DNA of 7,563 nt from Candidatus Woesearchaeota archaeon (GTDB lineage Archaea > Nanobdellota > Nanobdellia > Woesearchaeales > GW2011-AR4), in the NCBI GenBank assembly GCA_030751755.1, contig JASMFO010000040.1, positions 1 to 7,563 on the forward strand, read 5' to 3'. Position 1 is the first letter of the stretch. Each line of letters begins with the position of its first letter. Below the pieces are notes generated by a model. That model saw only the letters and a program-made list of their open reading frames with translations. It ran no database searches and had not been told where the DNA came from. Positions 4,947 through 7,563 of this stretch are shown piece after piece. A program made the translations under genes and the position numbers.

Positions 4947-6803
4947 ATGCTAAAACCATATGAGATGAATAGTATCCTAATAACAGGGCCTAAGAATTTA
5001 CAGGAAAAAATCATTAAAGAGCTCCATAAACTAAAAATATTGCATATTGTCGAGCACTTAAAGAGCGAGTTAGCAGATATTGGGCAGCCATTGGAAACTA
5101 CAAATAAACTTTCTGAAATAATAGTTAAGGTAAGGTCCTTAATAACCGCATTAGGAATAAAACAAGAAAAGAATAAATTTGAGCTTAAAAGAGGCTTGCT
5201 GGAAATAAACCATACAACAAAAAAGCTTAATGAGGAAGTAAATAAGAATTTTGAAGAATTAAGAAAAGTTGAGGAGCAACTATCAAAAAATCAAAATACA
5301 AATCAAGAATTGAGGATTTTAAAAAATATTGGTGTTCCTCTTGAAAACTTTACTTCTTACAAATCATTAGCTTATTTTACTGGTTATTTAGAAGGAAAAA
5401 ATGATATAACCAACCTAGAAAAAGAATTGTCAGAAATAACAAAAAATTTTATGTTGTTTGATAGTACACTTAAAAAACAAACTTTCATGGCTTTGTTTAT
5501 AGATATAAAAAATAAGGAAAATACATCGAACATATTGCAGAAAATTGGTTTTACACCTATAAATTTTACAAATATTGGCGGCCTTAAAGGCAATGCTGTA
5601 GCTAATTTAGAGAAAATAGAAAGGCAAAATACAATGCTTATGGATAAAAGCAATAAAATCAAAAAACAAATAGAAAAGCTGGCTCAGGAATACAAGGGAT
5701 TTTTATTAACTGCTGATGATTTTTTAAGCCAGGAACTCGAGAAAGCAGAAGCGCCGTTGAAATTTGCAGCAACAAAAGACGCTTTCTTAATAAAAGGGTG
5801 GGTTCCAACAGAAAATTTAAACAATGCAATTAGTAAGTTAAATAAGATAAGCAAAGACAAGGTATTTATTCATCATGAGGATGCAAAGAAAGAAGATAAT
5901 GTTCCAGTAAAACTTGACAATAAAGGTTATGCAAAGCCATTTGAGTTTTTTATCAATTTATATTCTCTGCCAAAGTATAAGGAAATTGATCCGACTTTTT
6001 TCATGTTTTTAACATATCCTATATTTTTCGGCTTTATGCTTGGTGACTTTGGTTATGGGATTGTAAGCTTTGCGCTTTTCTATTTTTTGAAAAAGAAGAT
6101 ACCAAAAGGGGCTGCTTTATTTAATGTACTGCTGCTGTCATCTGCCGCATCAATTTTCTTTGGTTTTATCTATGGAGAATTTTTTGGTTTGGAAGAAATA
6201 GGCCATTTTGCAATCCCACATTTAATAAGCAGAAGCCATGGGGTAACCGAACTTATGTTCATCTCTATTGCAATTGGGATTATTCATGTAAATTGGGGCC
6301 TTATAGTAGGATTCGTTAACATACTCAAGGAACATGGATTAAATCATGCACTATTTGAAAAAGGCTCATGGTTTGTTTTGGAAATCGGAATATTATTTTT
6401 ATTATTATCATACCTTAATATTATTGAAATAATTCCTTTAATCGGGTGGTTATTTTTTATTGTTTCCTTGATTATGCTGTATAAGGGGGAAGGTATAAAA
6501 GGCATTATTGAAATACCAAGCATCTTGACAAACACATTATCTTATCTGCGATTGATGGCGATAGGTTTGTCGTCAGTATCCATAGCTGTTGTTGTGAATG
6601 ACATGGCGGCAGGATTCTTTCATAAAGGGGGATTTATGATATTAAGCGGGATATTGATTTTGCTTGTAGGGCACGCATTAAATATAGTGCTTGGATTATT
6701 TGGAAGCTTTTTGCATTCACTAAGGCTGCATTACGTTGAGTTTTTTTCAAAGTTTTTTGAAGGTGGTGCTGAAAAGTACAGTCCATTTGGAGCAAAAGAG
6801 TAA
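4947..6803 (+). CDS. ahaI: A1A0 ATP synthase subunit I (a-type, ion channel stator)
   Basis: Subunit I is the membrane stator that guides ions to and from the K ring and holds the peripheral stalks. At 618 residues it is slightly below the usual 650 or so. Residues 1 to about 330 form the cytoplasmic arm, with coiled-coil segments (for example around 70-115 and 220-245) and the typical start KPYEMNSILITGPKNLQEKI. From about residue 335 come the membrane helices with family signatures: FFGFMLGDFGYGIVSF, SIFFGFIYGEFFG, then SILTNTLSYLRLMAIGL. The arginine in the last motif, R535, matches the essential channel arginine that faces the rotor carboxylate. The C-terminus LRLHYVEFFSKFFEGG followed by YSPFG is also typical. 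It starts 2 nt after subunit H and is followed by subunit K after 37 nt. No frameshift or missing key residue was seen. Confidence 0.95.
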   Translation: MLKPYEMNSILITGPKNLQEKIIKELHKLKILHIVEHLKSELADIGQPLETTNKLSEIIVKVRSLITALGIKQEKNKFELKRGLLEINHTTKKLNEEVNKNFEELRKVEEQLSKNQNTNQELRILKNIGVPLENFTSYKSLAYFTGYLEGKNDITNLEKELSEITKNFMLFDSTLKKQTFMALFIDIKNKENTSNILQKIGFTPINFTNIGGLKGNAVANLEKIERQNTMLMDKSNKIKKQIEKLAQEYKGFLLTADDFLSQELEKAEAPLKFAATKDAFLIKGWVPTENLNNAISKLNKISKDKVFIHHEDAKKEDNVPVKLDNKGYAKPFEFFINLYSLPKYKEIDPTFFMFLTYPIFFGFMLGDFGYGIVSFALFYFLKKKIPKGAALFNVLLLSSAASIFFGFIYGEFFGLEEIGHFAIPHLISRSHGVTELMFISIAIGIIHVNWGLIVGFVNILKEHGLNHALFEKGSWFVLEIGILFLLLSYLNIIEIIPLIGWLFFIVSLIMLYKGEGIKGIIEIPSILTNTLSYLRLMAIGLSSVSIAVVVNDMAAGFFHKGGFMILSGILILLVGHALNIVLGLFGSFLHSLRLHYVEFFSKFFEGGAEKYSPFGAKE

Positions 6804-6824
6804 TTAAAATAATGAAAAATTAAC

Positions 6825-6830
6825 GGAGGT
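6825..6830 (+). promoter_or_regulatory. Strong Shine-Dalgarno of subunit K
   Basis: GGAGGT sits 10 nt before the ATG at 6841 and is the strongest ribosome binding site in the window. It fits the need for many K copies per complex, against one copy of subunit I, and lies in the longest spacer of the visible operon (37 nt). Confidence 0.7.
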
Positions 6831-6840
6831 ACAAAACAAA

Positions 6841-7071
6841 ATGGCAGTAGAACTATCAGTTGGTTTAATTGCAATAGGATCTGGTTTGGCAGTGGGTTTA
6901 AGCGCCCTTGCAGCAGGTATTGCAGAAAAAGAGATTGGAGCCGCAGCAATAGGCGCTATAGCTGAGAAGGATGAGATGTTCGGTAAAGGATTAATCTTTA
7001 CTGTTATTCCAGAAACCTTAGTTATATTTGGCTTAGTGGTTGCAATATTGATATTGGGTTTGGCAGGATAA
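6841..7071 (+). CDS. ahaK: A1A0 ATP synthase subunit K (c-type rotor ring proteolipid)
   Basis: Subunit K forms the membrane rotor ring that carries ions past subunit I. This 76-residue copy is a single two-helix hairpin. Helix 1 is about residues 5-28 (LSVGLIAIGSGLAVGLSALA), followed by a polar loop with AEKDEMFGKG, then helix 2 at about 51-75. The ion-binding glutamate is E58 in the PETLVIFGLV motif of helix 2. One carboxylate per hairpin is the arrangement of ATP-synthesising enzymes, unlike the doubled 16-kDa forms in which one hairpin may lose its carboxylate. There is no glutamine anywhere in the protein, so the helix-1 Gln used by many sodium-binding rings is absent, which leans towards proton coupling. 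T59 next to the glutamate is compatible with either ion. Confidence 0.95.
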   Translation: MAVELSVGLIAIGSGLAVGLSALAAGIAEKEIGAAAIGAIAEKDEMFGKGLIFTVIPETLVIFGLVVAILILGLAG

Positions 7072-7079
7072 GCTCTAAA

Positions 7080-7563
7080 ATGGGATTGGAAACAGTAAAG
7101 GAAGAGATAATCAGTAATGCCCGCAATCAGGAACGAGCATTGCTTGCAGATGCTAGAAAGGAAGCTAGTGAAATAACTAAAAAAGCAGAAATGATGTTAG
7201 AAGAGATAGAGGAGCAAAGCAATGCGGATGCTAAGGGGATGATTGAGGTAATCAGGAAGCAGGAGCTTGCATCTGCGGAACTTGAAAACAAAAAAGCGAT
7301 TCTTGAGGCAAAAAAGCAGCTGATAGATGCTGTTTTTGATGACGCAGGAAAAAAGATTGAAAAACTGGATTCCGGAAAAAGAGAATACTATCTCAAGAAA
7401 TTGTTGGAGAAAGCAAAAAATGACATTGAGGTTGCAACTATTTATTGCAATAAAAAAGACATCAAGCTTATAGAGAATTTTAATGATGAAGAATCTGACA
7501 TTATTGGCGGCCTTATCGCAGAAAATGAGGATAAGACTGTCAGGGTAGATTATAGCTTTGACA
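7080..7563 (+). CDS. ahaE: A1A0 ATP synthase subunit E, 3' end outside window
   Basis: The frame from ATG 7080 (MGLETVKEEIISNARNQERA) stays open to the right edge, giving 161 codons of an expected 185-200. The first 80 or so residues are a charged coiled coil (LADARKEASEITKKAEMMLE), the stalk part that pairs with subunit H. After about residue 100 comes the globular head-binding domain, with YYLKKLLEKAKNDIEVATIY and the family's glycine-rich strand DIIGGLIAENEDKTVRVDYSF. The start is 8 nt after the subunit K stop, with no strong ribosome binding site, so coupling to K translation is likely. The gene order H-I-K-E matches other archaeal operons, and subunit C should follow. The frame has no internal stop or frameshift. 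Confidence 0.92.
   Translation, partial: MGLETVKEEIISNARNQERALLADARKEASEITKKAEMMLEEIEEQSNADAKGMIEVIRKQELASAELENKKAILEAKKQLIDAVFDDAGKKIEKLDSGKREYYLKKLLEKAKNDIEVATIYCNKKDIKLIENFNDEESDIIGGLIAENEDKTVRVDYSFD

Noticed and set aside
1..7563. CRISPR array, insertion sequence, integrase or defence island
   Set aside because: No regularly spaced repeats, terminal inverted repeats, transposase or integrase motifs or phage genes were seen; the only nuclease is a lone truncated gene at the edge.

Overview
The window is a compact, AT-rich stretch of an archaeal genome. The gene content (GatE, an A1A0-type ATP synthase operon and an AbrB-PhoU regulator), TATA boxes about 27-30 nt upstream of start codons, and a tRNA without encoded CCA that carries a putative bulge-helix-bulge intron all point to Archaea. 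Small genes, short spacers and a pared-down GatE suggest a DPANN lineage such as Woesearchaeota or a relative. That placement is inference, because there is no 16S gene or other marker here.

Layout: (i) 2-325 (+) is the C-terminal end of a RecB/Cas4-like PD-(D/E)XK nuclease cut off by the window edge. (ii) 457-1878 (+) is gatE, which appears to lack the AspRS-like (GAD) insertion domain. Its stop overlaps, tail to tail, that of a minus-strand unit. (iii) That unit, read right to left, is tRNA-Arg(CCU) at 3052-2959, a 70-residue cysteine-rich small protein at 2942-2730, and an EamA/DMT transporter at 2728-1871. The tRNA has a predicted 19-nt intron in its T loop. (iv) A two-CBS-domain protein (3518-3108, minus) and an AbrB-PhoU fusion regulator (3655-4527, plus) are transcribed divergently from a 136-bp spacer with one TATA box for each. 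(v) From 4600 to the right edge runs an A1A0 ATP synthase operon in the order H-I-K-E, with subunit E running off the end.

How the parts work together: GatE, with a GatD encoded elsewhere, would make Gln-tRNA(Gln) by transamidation. tRNA-Arg(CCU) reads AGG, a common arginine codon in this window. The membrane subunits I and K form the ion path and rotor ring of the ATP synthase, while E and H form its peripheral stalks. The catalytic subunits (C, F, A, B, D in the usual archaeal order) should follow to the right. The CBS and AbrB-PhoU proteins look like sensors or regulators, and their position next to an ATP synthase invites a link to energy or phosphate state, though nothing in the sequence proves it.

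No CRISPR array, insertion sequence, integrase, phage gene or novel multi-gene defence system was seen. The most unusual items are the T-loop intron in the tRNA and the GAD-less GatE. No stretch above 300 bases lacks a gene.
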